Assembly: GCF_000223375.1 (NCBI RefSeq)
Contig: NC_017385.1
Span: forward strand, 1 to 64,000
Direction: 5' to 3'
Length of the DNA: 64,000 bases
Source: Ketogulonicigenium vulgare WSH-001
Lineage (GTDB): Bacteria > Pseudomonadota > Alphaproteobacteria > Rhodobacterales > Rhodobacteraceae
Of the stretch, positions 44,062 through 52,964 are shown one piece after another. The notes below the pieces were generated by a model. It saw only the letters and a list, made by a program, of their open reading frames with translations, was not told the origin of the DNA and did no database searches. The position numbers and the translations under genes were made by a program. Numbering within the stretch: position 1 is the stretch's first letter; each line of letters starts with the position of its first letter.

Positions 44062-45218
44062 CTGGCGGTCGCGCGCTGGACGAGGTTGATCCAATAGCTG
44101 ATGCCGATCGGGATCAGATCATCGTTGAAATCGTATTTCGTGGTGTGCAGCCCGGCGCTTTCGCCATTCCCGACAAAGACATAGCAGCTGGGGCGACGCT
44201 CGGCGAGGAAACAAAAATCATCGCCGCCCATCAGGGGCACCATATGCGCATCGACCATATCCGGCCCCATCAGATCGCGCGCGACATCCATGCACAGGGC
44301 AAGCTCGCGCGGGTCATTCATCACAACGCCACTGCCAAATTGCACCTCGACCTGTGCCTCAACGCCCATCGTCGCGGCGATGCCTTTTGCAATCTGCTCG
44401 AGCCGCGCCGCGTTTCTTTGGCGCAAACCGGGGTCGAGGGCGCGGAGGGTGCCCGCCAGCGTCACTTCGGCCGGGATGACGTTATGCGCGCTGCCGCCAT
44501 GCACCTGCGTGATCGAGATGACCGAGGCCAAGAGCGGGTTCGCCTCGCGCGAGACGATGGTCTGCACCGCGCCGATGATTTGTCCTGCGCAGACAATGGG
44601 ATCTGGGGTTGTATGGGGCCAAGCGGCATGGCCGCCGGTGGCCTTAAGGGTCATGTTGAATTTATCGGCGGATGCCATGATCCCGCCCGCCACGCTTGCG
44701 AATGTGCCAAGGGGCAGGCCCGGCATATTGTGCATCGCATAACAGGCGCTGATCGGCCAGCGGTCGAACAGGCCATCCTCGGCCATCGCCAGCGCGCCTT
44801 TGCCGCCCTCTTCAGCCGGTTGAAAGATGAGGGCGACCGAACCCGCGAAATCGCGCGTCTCGGCCAGGTGTTTCGCGGCGCCGAGCAGCATGGCGCTGTG
44901 GCCGTCATGGCCGCAGGCATGCATCGCGCCGGGAATGGTCGAGGCATGGGGCAGGCCGGTTTCCTCGGGCATCGGCAGGGCGTCCATTTCGGCGCGCAGC
45001 GCGATCATTTTGCCGGGGCGGTTGCCGTGGATAATGCCGACAACGCCGGTGCGGCCAAGGCCGGTGGCGACCTCGTCGATGCCAAAGCTGGTCAGTAGCT
45101 CGGCGACGCGGGCGGCCGTGCGGTGCACCTCGTATAGGATTTCAGGATGGGCGTGGAAGTCATGCCGCCAGCCGGTCACTTCGGCAAGGTTCGCGGCGGT
45201 GCTGTTCAAAAGCGGCAT
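44058..45218 (-). CDS. M20 family amidohydrolase (hippurate hydrolase/N-acyl amino acid amidase type)
   Basis: 386 residues. Metal-binding motifs: MHACGHDGHSAMLLGAAKHL, then PAEEGGKGA with the catalytic Glu pair, and GGDDFCFLAERRPSCYVFVG near the end. A dimerisation domain lies between. These enzymes cleave N-acyl or N-carbamoyl amino acids and related amides in the cytoplasm. It follows the third hyuA-hyuB pair by 66 bases, but a strong hairpin lies in that gap, so it may have its own promoter or get read-through only. Confidence 0.9.
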   Translation of the reverse strand: MPLLNSTAANLAEVTGWRHDFHAHPEILYEVHRTAARVAELLTSFGIDEVATGLGRTGVVGIIHGNRPGKMIALRAEMDALPMPEETGLPHASTIPGAMHACGHDGHSAMLLGAAKHLAETRDFAGSVALIFQPAEEGGKGALAMAEDGLFDRWPISACYAMHNMPGLPLGTFASVAGGIMASADKFNMTLKATGGHAAWPHTTPDPIVCAGQIIGAVQTIVSREANPLLASVISITQVHGGSAHNVIPAEVTLAGTLRALDPGLRQRNAARLEQIAKGIAATMGVEAQVEVQFGSGVVMNDPRELALCMDVARDLMGPDMVDAHMVPLMGGDDFCFLAERRPSCYVFVGNGESAGLHTTKYDFNDDLIPIGISYWINLVQRATAS

Positions 45219-45231
45219 GGTGTAACCCCTT

Positions 45232-45275
45232 ATAAAATATAAAGGCGCGGCCCCCGGGAGAGGAAAGGCCGCGCC
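45232..45275 (-). terminator. Terminator after the third hyuB
   Basis: On the minus strand GGCGCGGCC and GGCCGCGCC (45267-45275 and 45244-45252) form a perfect 9-base stem with a 14-base loop, followed by TTTATATTTTAT. Confidence 0.75.
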
Positions 45276-45284
45276 CGTTCCCGC

Positions 45285-47009
45285 CTAGCCGAAGGCGTGC
45301 GGGTAGTGCTGGCGGGCGAAGGATTCCGAGATGTAACCCTCCTCGATATCGCGCTTTACGGCCTCGACCGGCCGATCTGCGGGATCGCCGTAACCGCCAC
45401 CGCCGCCGGTACGCATTTGCAAGACAGCGCCTTTTGGCAGCAGGAAGTGGGTCGCCTTGGGAATGGCATGCACCTCGCCATCGGGCATGGTCGCCAGACA
45501 GTTGTTCGGGCGTGCTTCGCCGCCGCCTTGCAGACCCCAAGGGTTGTTCAGCGTGCGTTCAAAGACGGTGGTGACCAGCGTGTCCTCGGTCGTGCGGATA
45601 TCGAGGTTCAGGCCGGGGCCGCCGCGCCATTTGCCGGGGCCGACCGAATCCTGCGCCATCGCCAGTTGCTCGATGATCCACGGGTTGCGGTGTTCCCAGA
45701 CCTCGGCGGGGGTAAAGCGCGTCGCGGATTCCGAGATATGCAGCATGATGCCGCCATCACCGCCATCCCATGCGCCCTGTCCGGTGGGCAGCGGCGTGCC
45801 GTCGGCCCAAGGCTCGCGCGTCTCCTCGCGCTGGCCCCATGCGACGATGGAACAGATACAGCCGCCCGATTGCGCCGGAACCGCCTTTGGCATGGCGTTC
45901 GAGATCGCGTTATAAATCACCTCGATCGCCTGCAGGCCGGGCCAGCCATAGATAAAGCTGGGTGCGGGCGGCAGCGGGTGGAACATCGAGCCGGGGCGCG
46001 TGATCGCCTTGATCGGGCGGAAATGGCCCTCATGCGGGGCCTCGCCGTAACCGGCCAGCATGGTGATCGCGACGCGGCAGACCGAGATCGTGGTCGGCAG
46101 CGGCGAGTTCGTGGGCCCTGCCTGTTCATCGGGCACGCCAGAAAAGTCGATGGTGACATCCGAGCCCTTCACCTCGATCGCGACCTCGAACGGGATGCGG
46201 TCTTTGGTGACGCCGTTATTGTCCATCTCGCCTTTGCCGACATAGCGGCCATCGGGGATCTTTTCGAAATAAGAGCGCACGATCCGCTCGCCGTGGTCGA
46301 ACATATCGTCGACGGCGGCGCGATAGGTTTCAAGGCCGAAACGCTCGACCACTTCCAGCAGGGATTTCACGCCGACGCGGCAGCCTGTGACCTGCGCATC
46401 CAGATCGCCGCGCACCATATGGGGGACGCGGGTATTGGCCATGATCATGCGAAAGATGTCGTCGTTGAGGACACCTTTTTTATAGATCTTGATGCCGGGG
46501 AAGATGACGCCCTCTTGGAAAACGTCAGTGGTATCGGTGCAATAGGGGTCTTTGGCGGCGATATCCAGCCAGTGACCCTTGATCGCGGTGTAACCGATCA
46601 GCGTGGTGTCCTGATAGAACACCGGCATGATGATGACCATGTCCTGCGGGTGCGATCCAGTGCCGAAGGGCCAGTTATAGATCAGCGCATCGCCCGGCTC
46701 TAGATTTTCGGGGCCGCCGATGGCCTTCACCGCCTCGTCGATGCAAAACGACAGCGTGCCCATGAACATCGGCAGCGAGGGGGCCTGCGATAGCATCCGG
46801 ATTTCGGCATCATAGATGGCGACGGCAAAATCCAGCACTTCGTAGATGATCGGCGAAAAGGAGGTGCGGATCAGCGCGCGTTTCATCTGGTTCGCGGCCG
46901 AGTTCAGCGCGTGGCGGATCACCTCGGTCGTGACGGGATCCGCCTTTGCCTCGGTGGTGCGGCCGAATTTACCGGCGTTATGGATGATGGGATCATAGGT
47001 CTTTTTCAT
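45285..47009 (-). CDS. hyuB: Hydantoinase B/oxoprolinase family subunit
   Basis: 574 residues from the ATG at 47009 (MKKTYDPIIHNAGKFG). Features: TTEVIRHALNSAANQMKRAL, IRTSFSPIIYEVLDFAVAIY, LEPGDALIYNWPFGTGSHPQ, GPGKWRGGPGLNLDIRTTED and the ending GGGGGYGDPADRP. It begins one base after the HyuA stop codon. GDALIYNWPFGTGSH differs clearly from the TNDPYYGGVTH and TNDPWLCAGH of the two other HyuB chains at the same spot, suggesting a different ring substrate. Confidence 0.9.
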   Translation of the reverse strand: MKKTYDPIIHNAGKFGRTTEAKADPVTTEVIRHALNSAANQMKRALIRTSFSPIIYEVLDFAVAIYDAEIRMLSQAPSLPMFMGTLSFCIDEAVKAIGGPENLEPGDALIYNWPFGTGSHPQDMVIIMPVFYQDTTLIGYTAIKGHWLDIAAKDPYCTDTTDVFQEGVIFPGIKIYKKGVLNDDIFRMIMANTRVPHMVRGDLDAQVTGCRVGVKSLLEVVERFGLETYRAAVDDMFDHGERIVRSYFEKIPDGRYVGKGEMDNNGVTKDRIPFEVAIEVKGSDVTIDFSGVPDEQAGPTNSPLPTTISVCRVAITMLAGYGEAPHEGHFRPIKAITRPGSMFHPLPPAPSFIYGWPGLQAIEVIYNAISNAMPKAVPAQSGGCICSIVAWGQREETREPWADGTPLPTGQGAWDGGDGGIMLHISESATRFTPAEVWEHRNPWIIEQLAMAQDSVGPGKWRGGPGLNLDIRTTEDTLVTTVFERTLNNPWGLQGGGEARPNNCLATMPDGEVHAIPKATHFLLPKGAVLQMRTGGGGGYGDPADRPVEAVKRDIEEGYISESFARQHYPHAFG

Positions 47010-47010
47010 A

Positions 47011-49032
47011 TTACGCGATCCGTTCCAGAATGATTTCGCCAGCGCTGCCGTTGGTGATCGTCCAATCGGCATCGACATAGGTGGTCGTGGTATCCTCGGT
47101 CACAATCGCGGGGCCCGTGATTTTGCCGGTGATCCGCCCGCGCGGGATGATGCGGAAGGGCAGGCGGGTTTGACGCTCGAACGAATAGACATCCATCACG
47201 CGGTCATCGGCGCCATCGCTGCGTTTGGGCGTATAGCTGAGCTGCCGCTGCGGCAGCGGCACGGTCGTGTTGGCGCGGATCGAGACGAGTTCCACATCTT
47301 GGTTCATCGTGCCGCCAAAGGTGCGGGCATATTCGCTGACAAAGCGGTTCAGAATGTCGGCCTCGGCCTCGGCCAGCGCGCCACCTTGTGTGGCGACCTC
47401 GATCGACAGCGTGTGTTCCTGTCCCTTATAGCGCAGGTCGAGGCGGGCGGATTTCACCGCCTCATCCGCATGGGCGGCGCTGCGGGTTTCCAGCGCGCTG
47501 AACAGATCGGTAAGCGTTGCGTTGATCGCACCCGCCGCGCCTGCCGCGAAATCCATCACGCGGGTACGGGCGGTGGATTGCACCATATCGGCACCGAGCA
47601 GCCCCCAAGCCGAGAAATTCCCCGCCAGCGGCGGGATTATGATCTGGTTCATGCCCAGCTCGTCCGCCAGCAGCGTGCCCATCAGCGGCCCCGCGCCGCC
47701 AAAGGGCAGCAGGGTCATGGTGCGGGGGTCAAGCCCCTGATCGAGCGAGATTTCCCGCATCGCATTGGCCATTGCGGCGGATGAAATGCGCATGACGCCT
47801 GCGGCGGTATGTTCGGCGTCCTGACCGATATGCTGGCCCACGGAGTCCAGCGCCGCCTTTGCCTTGCCGATATCGAGGGTGATCCCCGAGGCGAGATCGC
47901 CGGGGCCCAGCATCCCAAGCCAAGCGGCGGCATCGGTCATCGCGGGTTCCACCCCGCCCTTGCCGTAGCAGGCCGGGCCGGGCACGGCGGCGGCGGAACG
48001 GGGTCCGACGCGCATCAAGCCGCCCGGATCGATATGGGCGATCGAGCCGCCGCCCGATCCGATCGAGCGTACATCGACCCAGGGGCTTTGGATCGGCATA
48101 TTGTCGATTACGCCTTCAAACAAAACCTGCGGTTTGCCGTCGATCACCAGCGCTGTATCAAAGCTGGTGCCGCCGACGTCTGCGGTCACAAGCGCCTTGA
48201 TATTGAGGATTTTCGCCAGTTCTGCCGCGCCTTGGGCGCCGCCGACGGGGCCGGACATGATGGTTTCAAACGGGCGATCTTCGGCCTCGGCAAAGGTCAT
48301 CGAGCCAGAGCCGGAACGGGTAATCAGCGAGGTGCCCTTAAAGCCCAGCTCGCGCAGCTTGCCATCCAGACGGCGCAGGTAATTGGCCATACGGCCGCGC
48401 ACGAAAGCGTCGATACAGGTGGTCGAGGTACGTTCGTATTCGCGATACTCGCCCGAGATCTTATGCGACAGCGAGACGCCGCCTGTAAAGCCCGCCTCGG
48501 CGATGATCTCGGCCACGCGCAGCTCATGCGCGGGATTGGCATAGGCGTTGATCAGCGAGACGGCGATGGCATCCACCTTGGCGGCGATCAACTGTGCGAC
48601 GGCGGCGCGGACGGTATCCTCGTCCAGCGGGATATATTCTGCGCCGGTGCCCAGCATACGGCCGGTGACTTCCAATCGCAGGCTGCGGGGGACCAGCGGC
48701 TCGGTCTGTTTCCAGAACAGGTTATACATTTCGGCGCGGTCGCCGCGACGGATTTCCAGCACATCGCGGAAACCCTGCGTCGTGATCAGCCCGACCTTTG
48801 AGCCGCGCCGCTCTAGCAGTGCATTCAGGCCAACCGTGGTGCCGTGCAGAAAGAATTCTGCCTTTTCAATGATCTCTTGCGGCACATGGCCGGTGATGGC
48901 GGCGACGACGCCTTCCTCTGGGGCCGAGGGGACGGTGGGCACCTTGCCCTCGACCGTTTTGCCGGTGGCCTCGTCGAAATAGACAAGATCGGTAAACGTG
49001 CCGCCGATGTCGACACCGATACGCGTAGCCAT
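47011..49032 (-). CDS. hyuA: Hydantoinase A/oxoprolinase family subunit
   Basis: 673 residues. RIGVDIGGTFTDLVYFDEAT is the N-terminal ATP loop, then FFLHGTTVGLNALLERRGSK, ALVTADVGGTSFDTALVIDG as the second ATP site (DVGGTSFD rather than the DIGGTTAK of the other pair), and GSGGGSIAHIDPGGLMRVGP. The DVGGTSFD variant is common in acetone-carboxylase-like and hydantoinase subfamilies, another sign of a separate lineage. A palindrome TTCCTTTAGGAA lies 62 bases upstream of the start. Confidence 0.91.
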   Translation of the reverse strand: MATRIGVDIGGTFTDLVYFDEATGKTVEGKVPTVPSAPEEGVVAAITGHVPQEIIEKAEFFLHGTTVGLNALLERRGSKVGLITTQGFRDVLEIRRGDRAEMYNLFWKQTEPLVPRSLRLEVTGRMLGTGAEYIPLDEDTVRAAVAQLIAAKVDAIAVSLINAYANPAHELRVAEIIAEAGFTGGVSLSHKISGEYREYERTSTTCIDAFVRGRMANYLRRLDGKLRELGFKGTSLITRSGSGSMTFAEAEDRPFETIMSGPVGGAQGAAELAKILNIKALVTADVGGTSFDTALVIDGKPQVLFEGVIDNMPIQSPWVDVRSIGSGGGSIAHIDPGGLMRVGPRSAAAVPGPACYGKGGVEPAMTDAAAWLGMLGPGDLASGITLDIGKAKAALDSVGQHIGQDAEHTAAGVMRISSAAMANAMREISLDQGLDPRTMTLLPFGGAGPLMGTLLADELGMNQIIIPPLAGNFSAWGLLGADMVQSTARTRVMDFAAGAAGAINATLTDLFSALETRSAAHADEAVKSARLDLRYKGQEHTLSIEVATQGGALAEAEADILNRFVSEYARTFGGTMNQDVELVSIRANTTVPLPQRQLSYTPKRSDGADDRVMDVYSFERQTRLPFRIIPRGRITGKITGPAIVTEDTTTTYVDADWTITNGSAGEIILERIA

Positions 49033-49093
49033 AGGGCCGCTCCTTCTGTTGGTCTGGTGGAATTTTAGCGTGCCGCGCGTTTTGGCAACAACA

Positions 49094-49105
49094 TTCCTTT
49101 AGGAA
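49094..49105. promoter_or_regulatory. TTCCT-TT-AGGAA palindrome upstream of hyuA
   Basis: Shares TTCCTNTAGGAA with the site at 49247-49262; the two lie in the same 250-base divergent gap, one near each gene. Confidence 0.5.
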
Positions 49106-49246
49106 AGTTAATCTGCATGCGGCGGGGCGTAAGTCAATATGTATACTTAACGTATTATGAGAGGATTCCCGCCGCCCCTCGTATTTGCTGAATAAGTTGT
49201 CTTTTGTCTTGCAATGCTTGCGTGGGGGCAGGCGAGGCTATAGTAA

Positions 49247-49262
49247 ATTTCCTATAGGAAAT
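49247..49262. promoter_or_regulatory. 16-base perfect palindrome upstream of the Ldh2-family gene
   Basis: ATTTCCTATAGGAAAT, fully symmetric, ending 20 bases before the ATG at 49283, so a bound protein would block transcription start or elongation. Confidence 0.6.
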
Positions 49263-49282
49263 GAATCGCAGTGAGGGCCGGT

Positions 49283-50311
49283 ATGGCGCAGCGCCTATCG
49301 TTTGATGAGCTTGTCATCGTGCTAGAGGACATCCTGCAAAAGGCGGGGACCAGCCCAGATGTGGCCGCGATCATCGCCCAAAATTGCGCCGCCTGCGAGC
49401 GGGACGGATCGAAAAGCCACGGTATTTTCCGGATGCGCGGCTATGTCAGCACGCTGGCCTCGGGGTGGGTGGATGGCGCGGCGCAGCCGGTGGTCGAAGA
49501 TGCGGCACCCAGTTTTTTGCGTGTCGATGCGCAAAATGGATTTGCGCAGCCCGCGCTGGCGGCCGCGCGGCCGCTACTGCTGGACAAGCTGCGTGAAAAT
49601 GGCGCGGCGGTGCTGGCGATCCGCAATTCGCATCACCTTAGCGCGCTATGGCCGGATATCGAGCCCTTTGCGGATGAGGGCTATATTGCGCTCAGCGTCG
49701 TGAATTCCATGGCCGTGACCGTGCCTTTTGGCGCGAAACGGGCGGTGTTCGGCACCAACCCCATCGCCTTTGCCGCGCCTGTCGCGGGGGATTTGCCGTT
49801 TGTGTTCGATATGGCAACCTCGGCCTGGTCGCATGGCGATGTGCAGATTGCCCGCGCCGAAGGGCGCCTGCTGCCCGAAGGGGTTGGCGTCGACGCGGGT
49901 GGTGCGCCCACGCGCGATCCTAATCTGGTGCTGGAGGGTGGCGCGCTGCTGCCCTTTGGGGGGCACAAGGGCTCGGCGATTTCGATGATGATCGAGCTGC
50001 TTGGCGCGGCGCTGACGGGCGGGAAATTCTCGACCGAGGTGGATTGGTCGCGCCATCCGGGGGCGGTGACGCCCCATACCGGCCAGTTCATTTTGCTGAT
50101 CGACCCCGCGCGGGGCGGTGGTTTGCCGTTCGATCTGCGCGCGGCGGAATTTACCCAGACGATGCGCGAGGCCGGTCTTGACCATCTGCCCGGTGTCAGA
50201 CGGCACAAAAACCGTGCCAAAGCGCTGCAAAGCGGCATGACGCTGGATGCGGATGCTTGGGCCAATCTCGACAAACTGCGTCAATTTGGCATAGCTGGAT
50301 TGAACGGCTAA
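49283..50311 (+). CDS. Ldh2-family NAD(P)H oxidoreductase (malate/lactate or cyclic-imine reductase type)
   Basis: 342 residues from the ATG at 49283, with GAGGG five bases upstream; the GTG at 49271 is less likely. Motifs of the family: ERDGSKSHGIFRMRGYV with the catalytic His, SVVNSMAVTVPFGAKRAVFG, GTNPIAFAAP, and FGGHKGSAISMMIELLGAAL. Members include malate/L-lactate dehydrogenase, ureidoglycolate dehydrogenase and delta-1-piperideine/pyrroline-2-carboxylate reductase. Given the D-amino acid and hydroxyproline genes in the window, a cyclic imino acid reductase is attractive, but ureidoglycolate-like chemistry is possible. Divergent from hyuA and followed by an XRE-cupin gene. Confidence 0.82.
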   Translation: MAQRLSFDELVIVLEDILQKAGTSPDVAAIIAQNCAACERDGSKSHGIFRMRGYVSTLASGWVDGAAQPVVEDAAPSFLRVDAQNGFAQPALAAARPLLLDKLRENGAAVLAIRNSHHLSALWPDIEPFADEGYIALSVVNSMAVTVPFGAKRAVFGTNPIAFAAPVAGDLPFVFDMATSAWSHGDVQIARAEGRLLPEGVGVDAGGAPTRDPNLVLEGGALLPFGGHKGSAISMMIELLGAALTGGKFSTEVDWSRHPGAVTPHTGQFILLIDPARGGGLPFDLRAAEFTQTMREAGLDHLPGVRRHKNRAKALQSGMTLDADAWANLDKLRQFGIAGLNG

Positions 50312-50325
50312 CGAGGACAGATCAC

Positions 50326-50958
50326 GTGGACGATACCAAGCCATTGCCGACAGCGATGATCCCACCGGCCGCGCGGCGCAAGGCGGCGCATTCGATTGCG
50401 GCGCGGCTGCGGGCTTTGCGCAAAGAGGCGGGGCTGACCCTCAGCGATTTGGCGATGCGCAGCGGGTTGGCGGCCTCGACCCTGTCGAAGATCGAAAATG
50501 AACAGATGTCCCCGACCTATGACACGATCCTGTCACTGGCCGAGGGTTTGGGCGTGGATATCACCCATCTGGTCACCGGCACGCAGGGTAAATCCGTCAA
50601 TGGCCGCAAGGCCGTAACCCGCAAGGGCGAAGGCATTGTCCATCGCACGCAGCAATATGATTACGAGATGCTGTGCAACGATATCGCCAATCGCCAGTTC
50701 GTGCCGTTGCTGGCCGAGGTGAAGGCGCGCTCTTTGCATACGTTCGACGGGCTGCTGCGCCATCCGGGCGAGGAATTTATTTTCGTGTTGGAAGGCCGGG
50801 TCGAGCTGCATACCGAATTCTATGCCCCAAGCCTGCTCGAGGTCGGCGACTCGGGCTATTTCGATAGCACGATGGGCCATGCGCTGATCAACCCCGACGA
50901 CAGGCCCGCGCGGGTGTTATGGGTCTGTTCGAGGGTCGTTGGTCCATTGGCACAGTAA
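50326..50958 (+). CDS. XRE-cupin transcriptional regulator
   Basis: 210 residues from the GTG at 50326, with GAGGA eight bases before it; the frame continues upstream into the previous gene. HTH: IAARLRALRKEAGLTLSDLA, MRSGLAASTLSKIENEQMSP, TYDTILSLAEGLGVDITHL. Cupin: LLRHPGEEFIFVLEGRVELH and APSLLEVGDSGYFDSTMGHA. It is cotranscribed with the Ldh2 gene (14-base gap) and is the natural candidate to bind the TTCCTNTAGGAA sites. Confidence 0.9.
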   Translation: MDDTKPLPTAMIPPAARRKAAHSIAARLRALRKEAGLTLSDLAMRSGLAASTLSKIENEQMSPTYDTILSLAEGLGVDITHLVTGTQGKSVNGRKAVTRKGEGIVHRTQQYDYEMLCNDIANRQFVPLLAEVKARSLHTFDGLLRHPGEEFIFVLEGRVELHTEFYAPSLLEVGDSGYFDSTMGHALINPDDRPARVLWVCSRVVGPLAQ

Positions 50959-51237
50959 GGCTAACGACCGCCGGTCAAGATCTGAAGGATCTTTCAAAAC
51001 CCTGATATGTCACGACGTGCTTCCAAAATATGTGCGTTTGGGCGGCCTGCGTCTTGTGTAAAAATGCAGGTAACGCCGGTCGAAAGCCGCGTCATGCGCC
51101 TTGCATTGTGATGACCGGCAGGCAGCGCGCGGGATCGGTCGTTCATGCGATAGAGCGCGCGTTCACGCCGCGCCCCAGCCCCATTACACTGACCGCGCCG
51201 CAAGATATCGTCAGCAGGCAAAGCATCCGAGACGATG
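50959..51237. other. Intergenic region without a supported gene
   Basis: 279 bases between the XRE-cupin stop and the convergent ABC ATPase stop. AAGATC-TGAAG-GATCTT at 50977-50993 may be a weak hairpin. Nothing else is recognisable. Confidence 0.5.
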
Positions 51238-52014
51238 TTATTTGCGCAGGATCATCATCGGTGTCAGCGCCTCGGGGTCGGTGATCATGCGGGCGCGGAT
51301 GTCAAAGGCGGCGTGCAGCAGATCTTCGCGGGCGACCTCTTGGGGCGCACCTGCGGCCATACATTGCCCGTTTTGCAGCACGATGACCTGATCGCCATAG
51401 CGAAAGGCTTGGTTCAGATCGTGCAACACGGCAACGACGGTGCGGCCCTCGTCGGCCAGTTCGCGGCACAGGCGCAGCACCTCGACCTGATGGGCGATGT
51501 CGAGGTAGCTGGTCGGCTCGTCCAGCAAGATCACCGGCGTTTGCTGTGCCAGAACCATCGCCAGCCATGCCCGCTGCCGCTGGCCGCCCGACAGCTCTGC
51601 CACCGGGCGATCGGCGAAGGCTGCGATATTCAGGCGCGTCATGGCGCTATCGACCACGGCGCGGTCGCTGCCATCCAGACGGTTCCACAGGTTGGTATGC
51701 GGGCTGCGGCCATAGGCGACCAGTTGGCGCACGGTAACGCCATCAGGCGCGTTCAGCGTCTGCGGCAGCAGCGACATCAGCCGCGCCAGCTTGCGCGGGG
51801 GGATTTGGCTCTGCGCTTTTCCATCCAGCGTAATCTCTCCGCGTGCCAGCGGCAGCGCGCGGATCAGGGCCTTGAGCAGGCTGGACTTTCCGCAGCCGTT
51901 CGGCCCGACCAGCACGGTAAATTTTCCGGTCGGGATGTGCAGGTTCAGGCCGTTCAGCACGGGCGTTGCGCCATAGCGCAGGGACAGGTCTTTCAGCTCG
52001 ATCGCGATGGTCAT
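51238..52014 (-). CDS. Iron-siderophore ABC transporter ATPase (FecE/FepC type)
   Basis: 258 residues. VGPNGCGKSSLLKAL is Walker A, LSGGQRQRAWLAMVLA the signature, ILLDEPTSYLDIAHQVEVL Walker B and the FepC/FhuC hallmark. LHDLNQAFRYGDQVIVLQNG follows. It is the last gene in a B-C-D-E set, overlapping the permease gene by one base. Confidence 0.93.
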   Translation of the reverse strand: MTIAIELKDLSLRYGATPVLNGLNLHIPTGKFTVLVGPNGCGKSSLLKALIRALPLARGEITLDGKAQSQIPPRKLARLMSLLPQTLNAPDGVTVRQLVAYGRSPHTNLWNRLDGSDRAVVDSAMTRLNIAAFADRPVAELSGGQRQRAWLAMVLAQQTPVILLDEPTSYLDIAHQVEVLRLCRELADEGRTVVAVLHDLNQAFRYGDQVIVLQNGQCMAAGAPQEVAREDLLHAAFDIRARMITDPEALTPMMILRK

Positions 52015-52964
52015 CAGCGCATCCTAAACAAGAGCCACAGGAAATAGGGCGCGCCGATCACGGCGGTCATCACGCCCACGGGCACCTCTAGCGGGGGGGC
52101 CATCGCGCGGCCCAGCACATCTGCGGCCATCATGATCGCGCCGCCAAAGGCCGCGCTGGCGGGCAGGATCACCAATGCGCGCCCCGGTGTCGCCAGCCGC
52201 GCGATATGCGGCGCCACAAGGCCGATGAAGCCCACCGGCCCCAGCACCGCAACCGCTGTTCCCGTCAGCACCACCGCAAGGCCGAGGGCGCGGACCTGCA
52301 CTCGTCCCAGATCCACACCCAGCGCATGGGCGGTCTCATCGCCAAGGCCGATCAGATCGAGTGATTTCGCCAAAGGCAGCGCCAACAGCGCGATGGGCAG
52401 CACCAGCAGCACCAGCGGCATCTGCTCCCACCCGCGTGCCCACAGGCTGCCGGTCAGCGACATCAGCGCGGTGTTAATCGCGACGGGATGGGTCAGCAGC
52501 AGGAATTCCGTCACGCCTGCAAATCCCGCCGATAGCGCCACGCCCGATAGCGCAAAGCGTAGGGGCGAGAAATGCCCCGCATTATAGAGCATCAGCACCG
52601 CCGCGCCAAAAGCGCCGCCGGCGATGGCGATCAGTGGTAGCAGGTTTACGGCTAGCCCCGGAAACAGCAAAATCGCGCCCGCCAGCGCCATGCCCGCGCC
52701 CTGCGTCACCCCCAGCAGATCCGGCGAGGCGAGGGGATTGCGGATCACGCCTTGCACCAGCGCGCCCGCAAGGCCAATGCCGCCCCCAAGGATCAGCGCG
52801 ATCAGCGCGCGTGGCAAGCGGTGGTTCCAGACCAGAAAATCCTGCGCATCATGCGCGGCCAATAGCTGCGCCACCGCCAAGGGCGACAGGCGATGCGCGC
52901 CAAGGCAAAGCGACAGTAAAAACAATGCGCCAATCAGCGCGCAGAGCGAGAAGGCGCGGATCAT
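52014..52964 (-). CDS. Iron-siderophore ABC transporter permease (FecD type)
   Basis: 316 residues from the ATG at 52964 (MIRAFSLCALIGALFLLSLC). RLPRALIALILGGGIGLAGA, LVQGVIRNPLASPDLLGVTQ and GPVGFIGLVAPHIARL are the FecCD-family motifs. The frame is open far upstream to 54062, but that extension lies over the other permease in a different frame and is spurious. Confidence 0.93.
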   Translation of the reverse strand: MIRAFSLCALIGALFLLSLCLGAHRLSPLAVAQLLAAHDAQDFLVWNHRLPRALIALILGGGIGLAGALVQGVIRNPLASPDLLGVTQGAGMALAGAILLFPGLAVNLLPLIAIAGGAFGAAVLMLYNAGHFSPLRFALSGVALSAGFAGVTEFLLLTHPVAINTALMSLTGSLWARGWEQMPLVLLVLPIALLALPLAKSLDLIGLGDETAHALGVDLGRVQVRALGLAVVLTGTAVAVLGPVGFIGLVAPHIARLATPGRALVILPASAAFGGAIMMAADVLGRAMAPPLEVPVGVMTAVIGAPYFLWLLFRMR

